A stretch of DNA of 14,757 nucleotides from CAYJXJ01 sp964374095 (GTDB taxonomy: Bacteria; Elusimicrobiota; Elusimicrobia; UBA1565; UBA9628), in contig CAYJXJ010000114.1 of assembly GCA_964374095.1 (NCBI GenBank), positions 1-14,757 on the forward strand. Direction: 5' to 3'. This document shows, one piece after another, positions 7,636 through 14,757 of the stretch (positions are counted from its first letter, which is position 1; each line of letters starts with the position of its first letter). The notes beneath the pieces were generated by a model that saw only the letters and a program-made list of their open reading frames with translations, ran no database searches and had not been told where the DNA came from. The position numbers and the translations under genes were made by a program.

Positions 7636-8742
7636 ATGCCCGGCCCGATCTCGATGCAGTTGGCGGTGTTCAAGTACATCCTGGCCCAGAAGCTGACGCG
7701 ACGGGAACGCTACCCCCTGGTCATGATGCTCGAGCCGCTCTTCGCCTGCAACCTCGAGTGCGCCGGCTGCGGAAAAATCCAGTATCCGACCGACATCCTG
7801 CGAAAGCGGCTCTCCCCCGAGGACTGCTGGGCCGCGGCGGAGGAATGCGGCGCCCCGATCGTTTCCATCGCGGGCGGCGAGCCCCTGATCCATCCGGAAA
7901 TCGGCCGCATCGTTTCGGGCTTGGTCGAGCGCGGCAAGTACCTCTACCTCTGCACCAACGCCATCCTGCTCGAGAAGCATCTGCACAAATTCACGCCCTC
8001 CGCCCGGCTCATCTTCAGCATCCATCTCGACGGCGCCGAGAAGACCCACGACCGCATGGTCTGCAAGGAGGGCGTTTACAAGGCGGCCGTCGACGCCATC
8101 AAGCTCGCCAAATCACGCGGCTTCAACGTCATGACCAACACCACGGTCTTCCAAGGCGAGGACGCGGACGAATTCCGCGGCTTCTTCGACGACTGCATGG
8201 AGATGGGCGTCGACGGGATGATGATCTCCCCGGGCTACGCCTACGAAAAAGCCCCCCAGCAGGAGCTCTTCCTAAAGAACGAGCAGACCCGCCGCTGGTT
8301 TCGCGCCGCGCTCAAGGACTGGCGCACCCAGGGCTGGGCCTTCAACCACAGCCCCTTCTACCTGGATTTCCTTGAAGGCAAGCGGGACTACGAATGCACG
8401 CCGTGGGGCAACCCCCTGCGCAACGTCTTCGGCTGGCAGCGGCCGTGCTACCTGATGTCCGACGGCGAGTATGCCGCCAGTTACGGGGAGCTCTTGGAGA
8501 CGACCGACTGGTCGCGCTACGGCCGGGCTTCGGGCCACCCCCAGTGCGCGCAGTGCATGGCCCACGTGGGCTATGAGCCCTCCGCCGTGGTCGACGCGTT
8601 CTCGAGCCTACCCAAGTTCTGGGAGATGGTCGTCGACATCGCCACCACCAAGGGCCCGCGCAAGGCGCAGGGCGCCTACCCTCGCCAAGCCGGCCGTCCC
8701 TACGAAGAGGCCGTTACCGCGGCATCCGGCAGGGACGCGTAG
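7636..8742 (+). CDS. hpnH: Radical SAM adenosyl-hopane synthase HpnH
   Basis: In characterised systems this enzyme joins the 5'-deoxyadenosyl group of S-adenosylmethionine to the hopene side chain, giving adenosylhopane, the first step of C35 hopanoid extension. The radical SAM cluster motif CNLECAGC supplies Cys38, Cys42 and Cys45. The family stretches MLEPLF, VSIAGGEPLIHPE, YLCTNAILLEK, SPGYAYEKAP and TPWGNPLRNVFGWQRPCYL are all present, so this is HpnH and not a generic radical SAM protein. Length is 368 aa, normal. The C-terminal motif reads CAQCMAHVGYEPSAV (Cys304, Cys307, Val311); relatives I recall have Cys where Val311 stands. The start is 1 nt after shc, with GAGAGG 5 nt upstream. 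Confidence 0.96.
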   Translation: MPGPISMQLAVFKYILAQKLTRRERYPLVMMLEPLFACNLECAGCGKIQYPTDILRKRLSPEDCWAAAEECGAPIVSIAGGEPLIHPEIGRIVSGLVERGKYLYLCTNAILLEKHLHKFTPSARLIFSIHLDGAEKTHDRMVCKEGVYKAAVDAIKLAKSRGFNVMTNTTVFQGEDADEFRGFFDDCMEMGVDGMMISPGYAYEKAPQQELFLKNEQTRRWFRAALKDWRTQGWAFNHSPFYLDFLEGKRDYECTPWGNPLRNVFGWQRPCYLMSDGEYAASYGELLETTDWSRYGRASGHPQCAQCMAHVGYEPSAVVDAFSSLPKFWEMVVDIATTKGPRKAQGAYPRQAGRPYEEAVTAASGRDA

Positions 8743-8749
8743 CCCGGGG

Positions 8750-9757
8750 ATGGACACAGCCTTCCTGACGGGAGCGACGGGCTTTGTGGGGGCCAGCCTG
8801 GCCCGGACGCTGATTTCCCGCGGGTTCAAGGTGCGGACCCTCGTCCGGAAGGCCAGCCGCCGGGACAACCTCGCGGGCCTGGATGTCGAGCTCATCGAAG
8901 GCGATCTCGGGGACGTTTCGGCGCTGCGCGCCGGGTGCCGCGGCGCGCGCTACGCCTTCCATGTCGCCGCGGACTACCGGATTTGGGCGCCGGAGCCCGC
9001 AAGCCTATACGCTTCAAACGTCGATGGCACCGTGAACCTCATCCGCGCGGCACGGCAGGAGGGATGCGAGCGAATCGTTCACTGCTCGAGCGTGGCGGCG
9101 ATCCGACCTCCGGACGGGCGCAGCCCCGTCACCGAAGACTCCCACTACGCCCGTCCCGAGGAGCTGGTTAGCGACTACAAGAAGTCGAAGTACCTGGGCG
9201 AGCTGGAGGCCATGCGCTTGGCCAAGGAGGGCGCTCCGGTCGTGGTGGTCAATCCCTCGACACCCGTCGGCCCGGGAGACATCAAGCCCACCCCCACGGG
9301 CCGGATCATCGTCGATTTCCTGAACGGCCGCATGCCCTCTTACGTGGATACCGGCCTGAACCTCGTGGATGTTCGCGACGTGGCCGAGGGACACCTGCTC
9401 GCCGCGCAAAAGGGCCGGGTGGGCGAGCGCTACATTCTCGGGGGCGAGAACGTCACTCTCAAGGGACTGCTGGACACTCTGGCGGAGCTGACGGGCCTGC
9501 CGGGGCCCGCGTTCAAGACGCCCTACGCCGTGGCCTACGCCTACGGCGTACTCGACACCGCCTTCGCGCGCGCCTTCGGCGGGGAGCCGCGGGCCCCGCT
9601 GGACGCGGTGCGCATGGCCCGTCATTACATGTGGTTCGATTCCGGCAAGGCCCGGCGGGAACTGGGGTACTCCCCCGCGCCCGCGCGCCCGGCTCTGAAG
9701 GCCGCGGTCGATTGGTTCCACGAGCACGGCCACGCCCGGCGGCCGGTCGCCGCATGA
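8750..9757 (+). CDS. hpnA: Hopanoid-associated SDR (sugar epimerase-like) HpnA
   Basis: Extended short-chain dehydrogenase/reductase of 335 aa, the usual size of HpnA. The NAD(P)-binding glycine motif is TGATGFVG at residues 7-14. The catalytic YxxxK is Tyr143-Lys147 (DYKKSK), with HCSSVAAI carrying the Ser. NPSTPVGPGDIKPTPTGRI is a family landmark of HpnA. It is annotated as a sugar epimerase by similarity, but its reaction in hopanoid synthesis is not established to my knowledge. The ATG at 8750 is 7 nt after hpnH; the longer open frame upstream is hpnH in another frame. Its stop overlaps the hpnG start. The place between hpnH and hpnG suggests action on the side chain; that is inference. 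Confidence 0.93.
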   Translation: MDTAFLTGATGFVGASLARTLISRGFKVRTLVRKASRRDNLAGLDVELIEGDLGDVSALRAGCRGARYAFHVAADYRIWAPEPASLYASNVDGTVNLIRAARQEGCERIVHCSSVAAIRPPDGRSPVTEDSHYARPEELVSDYKKSKYLGELEAMRLAKEGAPVVVVNPSTPVGPGDIKPTPTGRIIVDFLNGRMPSYVDTGLNLVDVRDVAEGHLLAAQKGRVGERYILGGENVTLKGLLDTLAELTGLPGPAFKTPYAVAYAYGVLDTAFARAFGGEPRAPLDAVRMARHYMWFDSGKARRELGYSPAPARPALKAAVDWFHEHGHARRPVAA

Positions 9758-10431
9758 GCCCCGCCATGGCGGAACGGATCGGCGCCCGCGGCATCCTCCT
9801 GTGCGCCGCGACGCGATGGGAGGCCGCCGCCCTGGGAAGGCGGTCGAGGCTCGCCGCGTCTCAAAACGTTACTTTGGTCCGTACCGGGATAGGGCCGGAA
9901 AAAACAAAGGTCTTTCTCGCCGGCATTCCGGACCCGACCCCGTGGGACACGCTGATCAGCGTGGGTTTGGCCGGCGGCCTGCAGCCCGGCATACTCCGGG
10001 GCGACATCGTCGTCGACCTCAGCAGCCAGGACGAGGGTCTCATCGACAAGGCCCGGCAGGCCGCGGCGGTCCGGGGACTGCGGCTTCATTTCGGCAGGAT
10101 CGCAGATTCCGAGTCCGTCGTGCACGCGCCGGCCGCCAAGGCCGACCTGGGGCGACGGACCAGGTGCGCGGCCGTGGATATGGAGTCGGCCGCGCTTCGG
10201 GAATGGGCCGTTGGGAAGGGGGTGGCGTTTCTCGCCGCCCGGGTGGTGCTCGACCCGGTGTCGGAGTCTCTCCCCCGGGAGCTTCCGGACCCCGAGACTC
10301 CCGGCTCCGTGCCGCGGTTGCTGCGCGCGCACCCGCTCGCCCTACCTAGGCTCGCCCTCCTCGGCTGGCGCTCTTCCCGCGCCATGCTCAACTTGGGCCG
10401 GTTTCTGGAGGACTTTCTGCCATGCCTCTGA
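9754..10431 (+). CDS. hpnG: Adenosylhopane nucleosidase HpnG
   Basis: Member of the purine nucleoside phosphorylase/MTA-SAH nucleosidase superfamily, 225 aa. HpnG is known to remove adenine from adenosylhopane to give ribosylhopane, the step after HpnH. Visible landmarks are the Gly-rich start LLCAATRWEAAAL, VRTGIGPEKT, SVGLAGGLQPGILRGDIVV, the ribose-binding motif VDMES (Asp142, Glu144), and Asp167 in RVVLDP, the likely purine-contacting acid. The chosen ATG overlaps the hpnA stop as ATGA. The end overlaps the next gene by 10 nt. The C-terminal 45 residues are basic and hydrophobic (HPLALPRLALLGWRSSRAML) and may bring the enzyme to the membrane, where its lipid substrate lies; this last point is inference. 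Confidence 0.92.
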   Translation: MSPAMAERIGARGILLCAATRWEAAALGRRSRLAASQNVTLVRTGIGPEKTKVFLAGIPDPTPWDTLISVGLAGGLQPGILRGDIVVDLSSQDEGLIDKARQAAAVRGLRLHFGRIADSESVVHAPAAKADLGRRTRCAAVDMESAALREWAVGKGVAFLAARVVLDPVSESLPRELPDPETPGSVPRLLRAHPLALPRLALLGWRSSRAMLNLGRFLEDFLPCL

Positions 10432-11363
10432 CCAAAAGTGATCGCGTGAACGGCCTCGCCGGATTCATGAAGTCCCGCAGCCGCCTCGTCAACGCCGAGC
10501 TGCGCCGGCTGCTCTCCCGGCGGTCCGGCGAGCCCGAAACGCTCCGCAAAGCCATGAGCTATTCCATTTTCGCGGGGGGCAAGCGCCTGCGGCCCGTACT
10601 CGTACTGGCCGCCGCCGAGAGCTGCGGCCTTAAGTCCCCCCGGGCGCTCGGCGCCGCCGCGGCCATGGAGATGATTCATACCTATTCCCTAATCCACGAC
10701 GACCTCCCCGCGATGGATGATGATGACTTGCGGCGGGGCCGCAAGACCAACCACAAGGTTTTCGGCGAGGCCATGGCGATCCTCGCCGGCGACGGACTCC
10801 TAACCTACGCCTTTGAAGCCGCGGCCTCCAACGCCGCCGCGGCCCGGCTCGATTCCCGCGCCAGCTCGCGTCTGATCCAAGCGATCGCGCGGGGGGCCGG
10901 GACTCAGGGGATGGTGGGCGGGCAGGTGGAGGATATGGAAGCGGAAAGGCTAATTGACAAAAACGGCAACGGCGGCACACGGGGCCTACGAGCGCGCCTC
11001 CGACGCATTCATATTGGAAAAACGGCGGCTTTGATAACGGCAAGCCTCGAGGCTGGAGGCATTCTGGCGAAGGCCCGGCCGAAGGAGCTCGCGGCTTTGC
11101 GCTCCTTCGGCCGGTGCTTGGGCCTCGCGTTTCAAATAGCCGACGACATACTCGACGTTGTCGGCGACAAGAGCAAGCTGGGAAAGCGCGGGTCGGATCG
11201 CGAGAACAACAAACTGACCTATGCTTCTCTTTACGGCCTCGAAAACGCCCGGCGCCAGGCCAAGGCCCTGGTCGCGGCGGCCCACCGAGCCCTCGCTCCC
11301 CTCGGAGCCCGCGCCGGGGTGCTGCATGCCTTGGCCGATTTTGTCATCGAGAGGGATCGCTGA
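10422..11363 (+). CDS. ispA: Farnesyl/geranylgeranyl diphosphate synthase
   Basis: Polyprenyl diphosphate synthase of 313 aa that condenses IPP with allylic diphosphates. The substrate-binding GGKRLRP is at residues 52-58. The first Asp-rich motif is DDLPAMDDDDLRRGR (Asp93 onward), with two residues between the acidic pairs as in bacterial FPP synthases, and the second is DDILD at 241-245. HIGKTAAL supplies the conserved Lys-Thr. The sequence before the first motif, IHTYSLIH, resembles E. coli IspA, which favours farnesyl diphosphate, the precursor of squalene; a geranylgeranyl product cannot be excluded. The ATG at 10422 overlaps hpnG by 10 nt and has GGAGGA 9 nt upstream, which supports it over Met16. 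It sits 2 nt before dxs. Confidence 0.93.
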   Translation: MPLTKSDRVNGLAGFMKSRSRLVNAELRRLLSRRSGEPETLRKAMSYSIFAGGKRLRPVLVLAAAESCGLKSPRALGAAAAMEMIHTYSLIHDDLPAMDDDDLRRGRKTNHKVFGEAMAILAGDGLLTYAFEAAASNAAAARLDSRASSRLIQAIARGAGTQGMVGGQVEDMEAERLIDKNGNGGTRGLRARLRRIHIGKTAALITASLEAGGILAKARPKELAALRSFGRCLGLAFQIADDILDVVGDKSKLGKRGSDRENNKLTYASLYGLENARRQAKALVAAAHRALAPLGARAGVLHALADFVIERDR

Positions 11364-11365
11364 CC

Positions 11366-13342
11366 ATGGAAGCCCAACCCAACGGCCATTCTCAATCTCA
11401 CGAGACAACGCCCAGCCTTCTGTCCGGGATTTCCTCGCCCGCCGACCTGCGTAAGCTCGCCCCCGGCCAGCTTCCCCACGTGTGCGACGAGGTGCGACGG
11501 CACATACTCGATTGCGTCTCTAAATCGGGGGGTCACCTAGGCTCGAGCCTGGGCGCGACCGAGATCACCGTGGCCCTGCACTACGTCTATGATACTCCCC
11601 AGGACCGGCTGGTTTGGGACACGGGCCACCAAACCTACGGGCACAAGATTCTCACCGGACGGCGGGACGCCCTGCGCCAGATCCGCCAGTTCGGAGGGAT
11701 ATCGGGTTTTCTCAAGCGCGCGGAGTCCGAGTATGACGCCTTCGGCGCCGGGCACGCCTCCACGGCGATCTCCGCCGCCCTGGGCATGGCGGTGGCGCGC
11801 GACCTCAAGACCGAGAAGAACAAGGTCGTGGCCATCGTTTCCGACGGCTGCATGACCGGGGGCGAGTCCTACGAAGGACTCCAAAACGCCGGCATGGTGC
11901 AGAGCGACCTGCTCGTCATACTCAACGACAACCAGATGTTCATCTCCAACCGGGTCGGGGCCTTGGGCACTTACCTCGCCCGCCTGATGACGCTGGGGGC
12001 GGTGCGCAACGCCGAGCAGTCCGTCGCGCGCTTGCTCGCCCTCTCCAAGCACTGGGGCGCCGGCCTGCTGCGCGTCGCCAAACGGGCCAAGGTCCTCCTG
12101 TTCCCGGGCATGCTCTTCGAGGAAATGGGTTTCGCCTACTTCGGGCCCGTCGATGGACACGACGTCGTTCAGCTCGCCAAGGTGCTCTCCCATATCAGAA
12201 CCATGAAGGGCCCGGTCCTCTTGCACTGCATCACCAAGAAGGGCAAGGGCTACGCCCCGGCGGAAGCCGACCAATACACCTGGCACGGTCCCCAAAAATT
12301 CGACATCCCGACGGGCAAATTCCTCAAGGCTCCCGTTCCCAAGCCCGCGCCGCCGAGCTACACCGCGGTCTTCTCCAAGGCGCTCCTGCGCGAAGCCGAA
12401 CGCGATCCCCGGATCGTGGGCATCACCGCGGCCATGCCCGAGGGGACGGGGCTCGACGTTTTCCGGGACCGCTTTCCGCGGCGCTATTTCGACGTGGGGC
12501 TCGCCGAACAGCACGCGGTCACCTTCGCGGGCGGCCTGGCCTGCGAGGGCTACCGGCCCGTGGTGGCCATCTACTCGACCTTCCTCCAGCGCTCCTACGA
12601 CCAGATCGAGCACGACGTCTGCATTCAGCGTCTGCCGGTGGTGTTCTGCCTCGACCGCGCCGGGCTCGTCGGCGAGGACGGACCCACCCACCACGGGGTC
12701 TTCGACCTGAGCTACCTGCGCATGCTCCCCCACATCACGGTGATGGCCCCCGCCGATGAGAACGAGCTCCAGCACATGCTCCACACCGCTTTGAGCCTCG
12801 AAGGACCCGCCGCGATACGTTATCCCCGCGGCCAGGGCGTGGGGGTTTCCATGGACCCCGAGCCGCGCGTTCTGCCCGTGGGCAAGGGCGTGCGTCTGCG
12901 GGCGGGCTCCGACCTTACCTTCTTGGCCGTCGGAAACCGGGTGCATCCCGCCCTGGAGGCCGCCCAGCGACTCGACGACATCGGCATATCCGCGGGCGTC
13001 ATCAATATGCGTTTCGTGAAGCCCTTGGACATCGAACTCCTGCGGGAAGCGGCGGAACTGACCCCCCCCCTGGTTACGGTGGAGGACAACGTCCTCGCCG
13101 GAGGCTTCTCCAGCGCGGTGTTGGAAGCCCTCGGAACCGGCCCTCAGACTCCCAAGCTCCTGGCCCTGGGCCTGCCGGACCAATTCGTCGACCACGGAGC
13201 CCCGAACCTCCTTTATGAGGCCGTCGGGCTTTCGCCGCGCAAAATCGCCGAGCGAGTCTGCCGCTGGCTCGGTCACCCGGCGCCCGACGCGCCCGAAGCG
13301 ACCCCGTCGGCCTCGATCCATGAAGGAAAGGAAAAAACATGA
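11366..13342 (+). CDS. dxs: 1-Deoxy-D-xylulose-5-phosphate synthase
   Basis: Thiamine-diphosphate enzyme that joins pyruvate and glyceraldehyde 3-phosphate in the first step of the MEP pathway, in the cytoplasm. It has 658 aa, a little longer than usual because of about 20 polar N-terminal residues. Landmarks are SGGHLGSSLGA, HKILTGR, GHASTAISAALGMA, the catalytic GLAEQHAVTFAGGLA (Glu381), and DRAGLVGEDGPTHHGVFD. The cofactor motif, normally GDG, reads SDG here (Ser159-Asp160-Gly161), while the metal-binding Asn of LNDN is kept about 27 residues later. The ATG at 11366 follows ispA by 2 nt; the longer open frame upstream is ispA out of frame. The end overlaps ispH as ATGA. All other functional regions look intact. 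Confidence 0.96.
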   Translation: MEAQPNGHSQSHETTPSLLSGISSPADLRKLAPGQLPHVCDEVRRHILDCVSKSGGHLGSSLGATEITVALHYVYDTPQDRLVWDTGHQTYGHKILTGRRDALRQIRQFGGISGFLKRAESEYDAFGAGHASTAISAALGMAVARDLKTEKNKVVAIVSDGCMTGGESYEGLQNAGMVQSDLLVILNDNQMFISNRVGALGTYLARLMTLGAVRNAEQSVARLLALSKHWGAGLLRVAKRAKVLLFPGMLFEEMGFAYFGPVDGHDVVQLAKVLSHIRTMKGPVLLHCITKKGKGYAPAEADQYTWHGPQKFDIPTGKFLKAPVPKPAPPSYTAVFSKALLREAERDPRIVGITAAMPEGTGLDVFRDRFPRRYFDVGLAEQHAVTFAGGLACEGYRPVVAIYSTFLQRSYDQIEHDVCIQRLPVVFCLDRAGLVGEDGPTHHGVFDLSYLRMLPHITVMAPADENELQHMLHTALSLEGPAAIRYPRGQGVGVSMDPEPRVLPVGKGVRLRAGSDLTFLAVGNRVHPALEAAQRLDDIGISAGVINMRFVKPLDIELLREAAELTPPLVTVEDNVLAGGFSSAVLEALGTGPQTPKLLALGLPDQFVDHGAPNLLYEAVGLSPRKIAERVCRWLGHPAPDAPEATPSASIHEGKEKT

Positions 13343-14343
13343 ACCCCCCGTCACCAGTCTCCGCCGGCCCTCAAATCGAAAAGCTGCTTTTGGCGCGTCT
13401 GCGCGGCTTCTGCGCCGGAGTCGTTCGCGCCATCGACGTCGTCGAAAAGGCCTTGGAGGTCTGCGACGGCCCCGTCTATGTCCGCCACGAGATCATCCAT
13501 AACCGATTCGTCGTCGACGGCCTCAAGGAAAAAGGCGCGGTCTTCGTCGAGGAGCTTTCCGAGGTTCCCGCGGGCTCCTGGGTCATCTTCTCGGCGCATG
13601 GGGTGGGCCCGGCCGTCGTCGCGGAGGCCCGCGAGCGGCGCTTGCGCATGATCGACGCCACCTGCCCGCTGGTGACCAAGGTCCATCTCGAGGCCCTGGC
13701 CTGGGCCCGCAAAGGCTATACCATCCTGTTCATCGGCCACATCGACCACGTCGAGACCATCGGCACCATCGGGGAGGCCCCGGAACACATCAAGGTGGTC
13801 GGCACCATCGAAGAGGCGCGGCGCGTTGAAGTCCCCGACCCCGCAAAGGTGTCCTACCTGACCCAGACGACGCTCAGCCTCGACGATACTCAAGAGATCG
13901 TCGAGACGCTCAAAGCGCGCTTCCCGGCCCTGGCGGGACCCGCCAAGGACGACATCTGCTACGCGACGCAGAACCGCCAGAACGCCGTCAAGGCGATGGT
14001 GCCGCACGCGGACCTCATCCTGGTCCTGGGGGCGCCCAACAGCTCCAACTCGCTGCGCCTTTGTGAAGTCGCCCGTTCCCTGGGCGCTCGCTCTTACCTC
14101 ATCGAGCGCGCGGCCGACATCCAGGATTCGTGGCTGGCCGGGGTCAAGTCCCTGGGCCTGACGGCGTCGGCCTCCGCCCCCGAGGTCCTCATCCAGGAGA
14201 CGGTCGCCTATTGCCGCGAGCGGTTCGGAGTCGTCGACGTCTCGGAATTCGAGACCGTGGAGGAAGACGTGCACTTCTCCCTGCCCTACGAACTCGAGAA
14301 GCTGCTCAAGGACCGCCCGGCGGGGGGCGCGGCGCATGCGTGA
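13339..14343 (+). CDS. ispH: 4-Hydroxy-3-methylbut-2-enyl diphosphate reductase
   Basis: Iron-sulfur reductase that makes IPP and DMAPP in the last step of the MEP pathway. It has 334 aa. The three cluster ligands are visible: Cys25 in RGFCAGV, Cys109 in DATCPLV and Cys207 in DDICYATQNRQ. The substrate region TQTTLSLDDT (175-184) and the SNSLRL stretch are conserved. The usual HPE motif, which carries the catalytic Glu, reads HVE here (His137-Val138-Glu139) in GHIDHVETIGTIG, so the Glu is kept but the Pro is not. AAGGAAAGG lies about 7 nt upstream of the ATG, which overlaps the dxs stop. Linkage with shc and hpn genes also occurs in other bacteria and places IPP supply with hopanoid synthesis. 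Confidence 0.95.
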   Translation: MNPPSPVSAGPQIEKLLLARLRGFCAGVVRAIDVVEKALEVCDGPVYVRHEIIHNRFVVDGLKEKGAVFVEELSEVPAGSWVIFSAHGVGPAVVAEARERRLRMIDATCPLVTKVHLEALAWARKGYTILFIGHIDHVETIGTIGEAPEHIKVVGTIEEARRVEVPDPAKVSYLTQTTLSLDDTQEIVETLKARFPALAGPAKDDICYATQNRQNAVKAMVPHADLILVLGAPNSSNSLRLCEVARSLGARSYLIERAADIQDSWLAGVKSLGLTASASAPEVLIQETVAYCRERFGVVDVSEFETVEEDVHFSLPYELEKLLKDRPAGGAAHA

Positions 14344-14530
14344 CGGCCGCTGGCTTCAGCCGCGCTACGGCGGCCGCGAGGTCTTCGAGCGCGACTACCC
14401 GCGGGTGGACCTGGCGGGACTCGACGTCTACTGCCCCGGCTGCCGGACGCCGGTCCGTCTGGCCCGGAGAGCGCTCTCCGGGAAGGTCGCGGGCTGGTGC
14501 AAGGCCTGCGACCGAGGAGTCATGCCCTAA
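14336..14530 (+). CDS. Small zinc-ribbon-like protein, function unknown
   Basis: I do not recognise this 64-aa protein. It has two CxxC pairs, CPGC at residues 33-36 and CKAC at 55-58, separated by 18 residues with a basic middle, the layout of a zinc ribbon or rubredoxin-like knuckle. The N-terminal half is rich in Arg, Tyr and Asp (RWLQPRYGGREVFERDYPR). No signal peptide or membrane segment is seen. It overlaps ispH by 8 nt and ends 1 nt before the next small gene, so it is translated as part of the hopanoid/MEP operon. Codon use matches the neighbours. A metal-binding or nucleic-acid-binding role is inferred from the cysteines alone. The tight overlap and the conserved-looking Cys spacing argue that it is a real gene. 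Confidence 0.65.
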   Translation: MRDGRWLQPRYGGREVFERDYPRVDLAGLDVYCPGCRTPVRLARRALSGKVAGWCKACDRGVMP

Positions 14531-14531
14531 T

Positions 14532-14757
14532 ATGAAGGCCGACGCGATCATCGACGCCCCCGATACGGAAATCATCGAAGAGAAGGATCCGACCCGGCTG
14601 ACCCAGCGCCGCCCCCCCTCCAAGGGACCCTGCCGCCGCTGCGGCCAGAATAAGCCCATCAACCGTCTGATGCTGTGCTACCCGTGTTGGGTCAAAACCC
14701 GCCTGGAGGAGAAAGGCTGGCGGGAGGGTCAACCCCACCCGGACTCCTGCGGCTGCG
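14532..14757 (+). CDS. Second small Cys-rich (CxxC) protein, cut by window edge
   Basis: The ATG at 14532, 1 nt after the previous stop, opens a frame that is still open at the right edge (75 codons visible). The N-terminus is acidic (TEIIEEKDPT), then a basic stretch leads to CRRC at residues 34-37 and CYPC at 49-52, a compact zinc-knuckle spacing of 11 residues between pairs. WVKTRLEEKGW follows as a likely helix. A further CGC (residues 73 and 75) lies at the very edge. I do not recognise the family. Being the second CxxC protein in a row in the same operon suggests that the two are related in function, though their sequences are not obviously similar. The full length is unknown. Confidence 0.6.
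   Translation, partial: MKADAIIDAPDTEIIEEKDPTRLTQRRPPSKGPCRRCGQNKPINRLMLCYPCWVKTRLEEKGWREGQPHPDSCGC

Noticed and set aside
5616..7679. 687-codon open frame antisense to shc
   Set aside because: It mirrors a strongly supported cyclase gene. Long antisense frames are expected from codon bias in GC-rich genes, and its translation has low-complexity composition and no family motif.
8471..8749. N-terminal extension of HpnA
   Set aside because: The extra residues are hpnH in another frame. The Rossmann motif begins within 7 residues of the ATG at 8750, as expected for this family.
11537..13354. 605-codon open frame antisense to dxs
   Set aside because: It lies opposite a full-length DXS with all motifs. 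The protein is rich in Gly, Val, His and Asp, as expected from a mirrored GC-rich gene, and no domain is recognisable.
13351..14337. 328-codon open frame antisense to ispH
   Set aside because: It covers almost exactly the ispH gene on the other strand and shows only the shadow composition; ispH carries the real motifs.

Overview
The window comes from a GC-rich bacterium (roughly two-thirds G+C by eye). It uses the MEP isoprenoid pathway, makes hopanoids, and anchors its amino-acid binding protein as a lipoprotein. None of the genes is a reliable marker of a phylum, so I do not assign one.

Region 1 (1-824) is an accessory boundary. Bases 1-300 are visibly less GC-rich and carry a small unrecognised ORF that looks like a winged helix. 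A complete tRNA-Thr(CGT) follows on the minus strand (328-399). Directly upstream of the tRNA's 5' end, on the same strand, lies the C-terminal stump of a tyrosine recombinase whose frame runs into the tRNA. This looks like the scar of an old integration. A perfect inverted repeat (753-772) separates it from the next operon.

Region 2 (825-5351, minus strand) is a complete five-gene branched-chain amino-acid-type ABC importer in the order livK-livH-livM-livG-livF. It has tight or overlapping junctions and a very strong Shine-Dalgarno sequence before livK.

Region 3 (5352-5588) is a divergent intergenic region. It has a perfect TATAAT -10 element facing right, a weaker -10 candidate facing left, and a short GC hairpin in the rightward leader.

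Region 4 (5589 to the right edge, plus strand) appears to be one transcription unit of nine genes with gaps of 7 nt or less or short overlaps: shc, hpnH, hpnA, hpnG, a polyprenyl diphosphate synthase (ispA-like), dxs, ispH and two small Cys-rich (CxxC) proteins, the last cut by the window edge. Dxs and IspH are the first and last enzymes of the MEP pathway, and the prenyl synthase extends C5 units towards farnesyl diphosphate. Shc cyclises squalene, HpnH adds a 5'-deoxyadenosyl group to the hopane, and HpnG removes adenine to give ribosylhopane. HpnA is an SDR enzyme of uncertain role. Squalene synthesis genes and enzymes that finish the side chain are not in the window. The least explained part is the pair of small CxxC proteins at the end of this operon.
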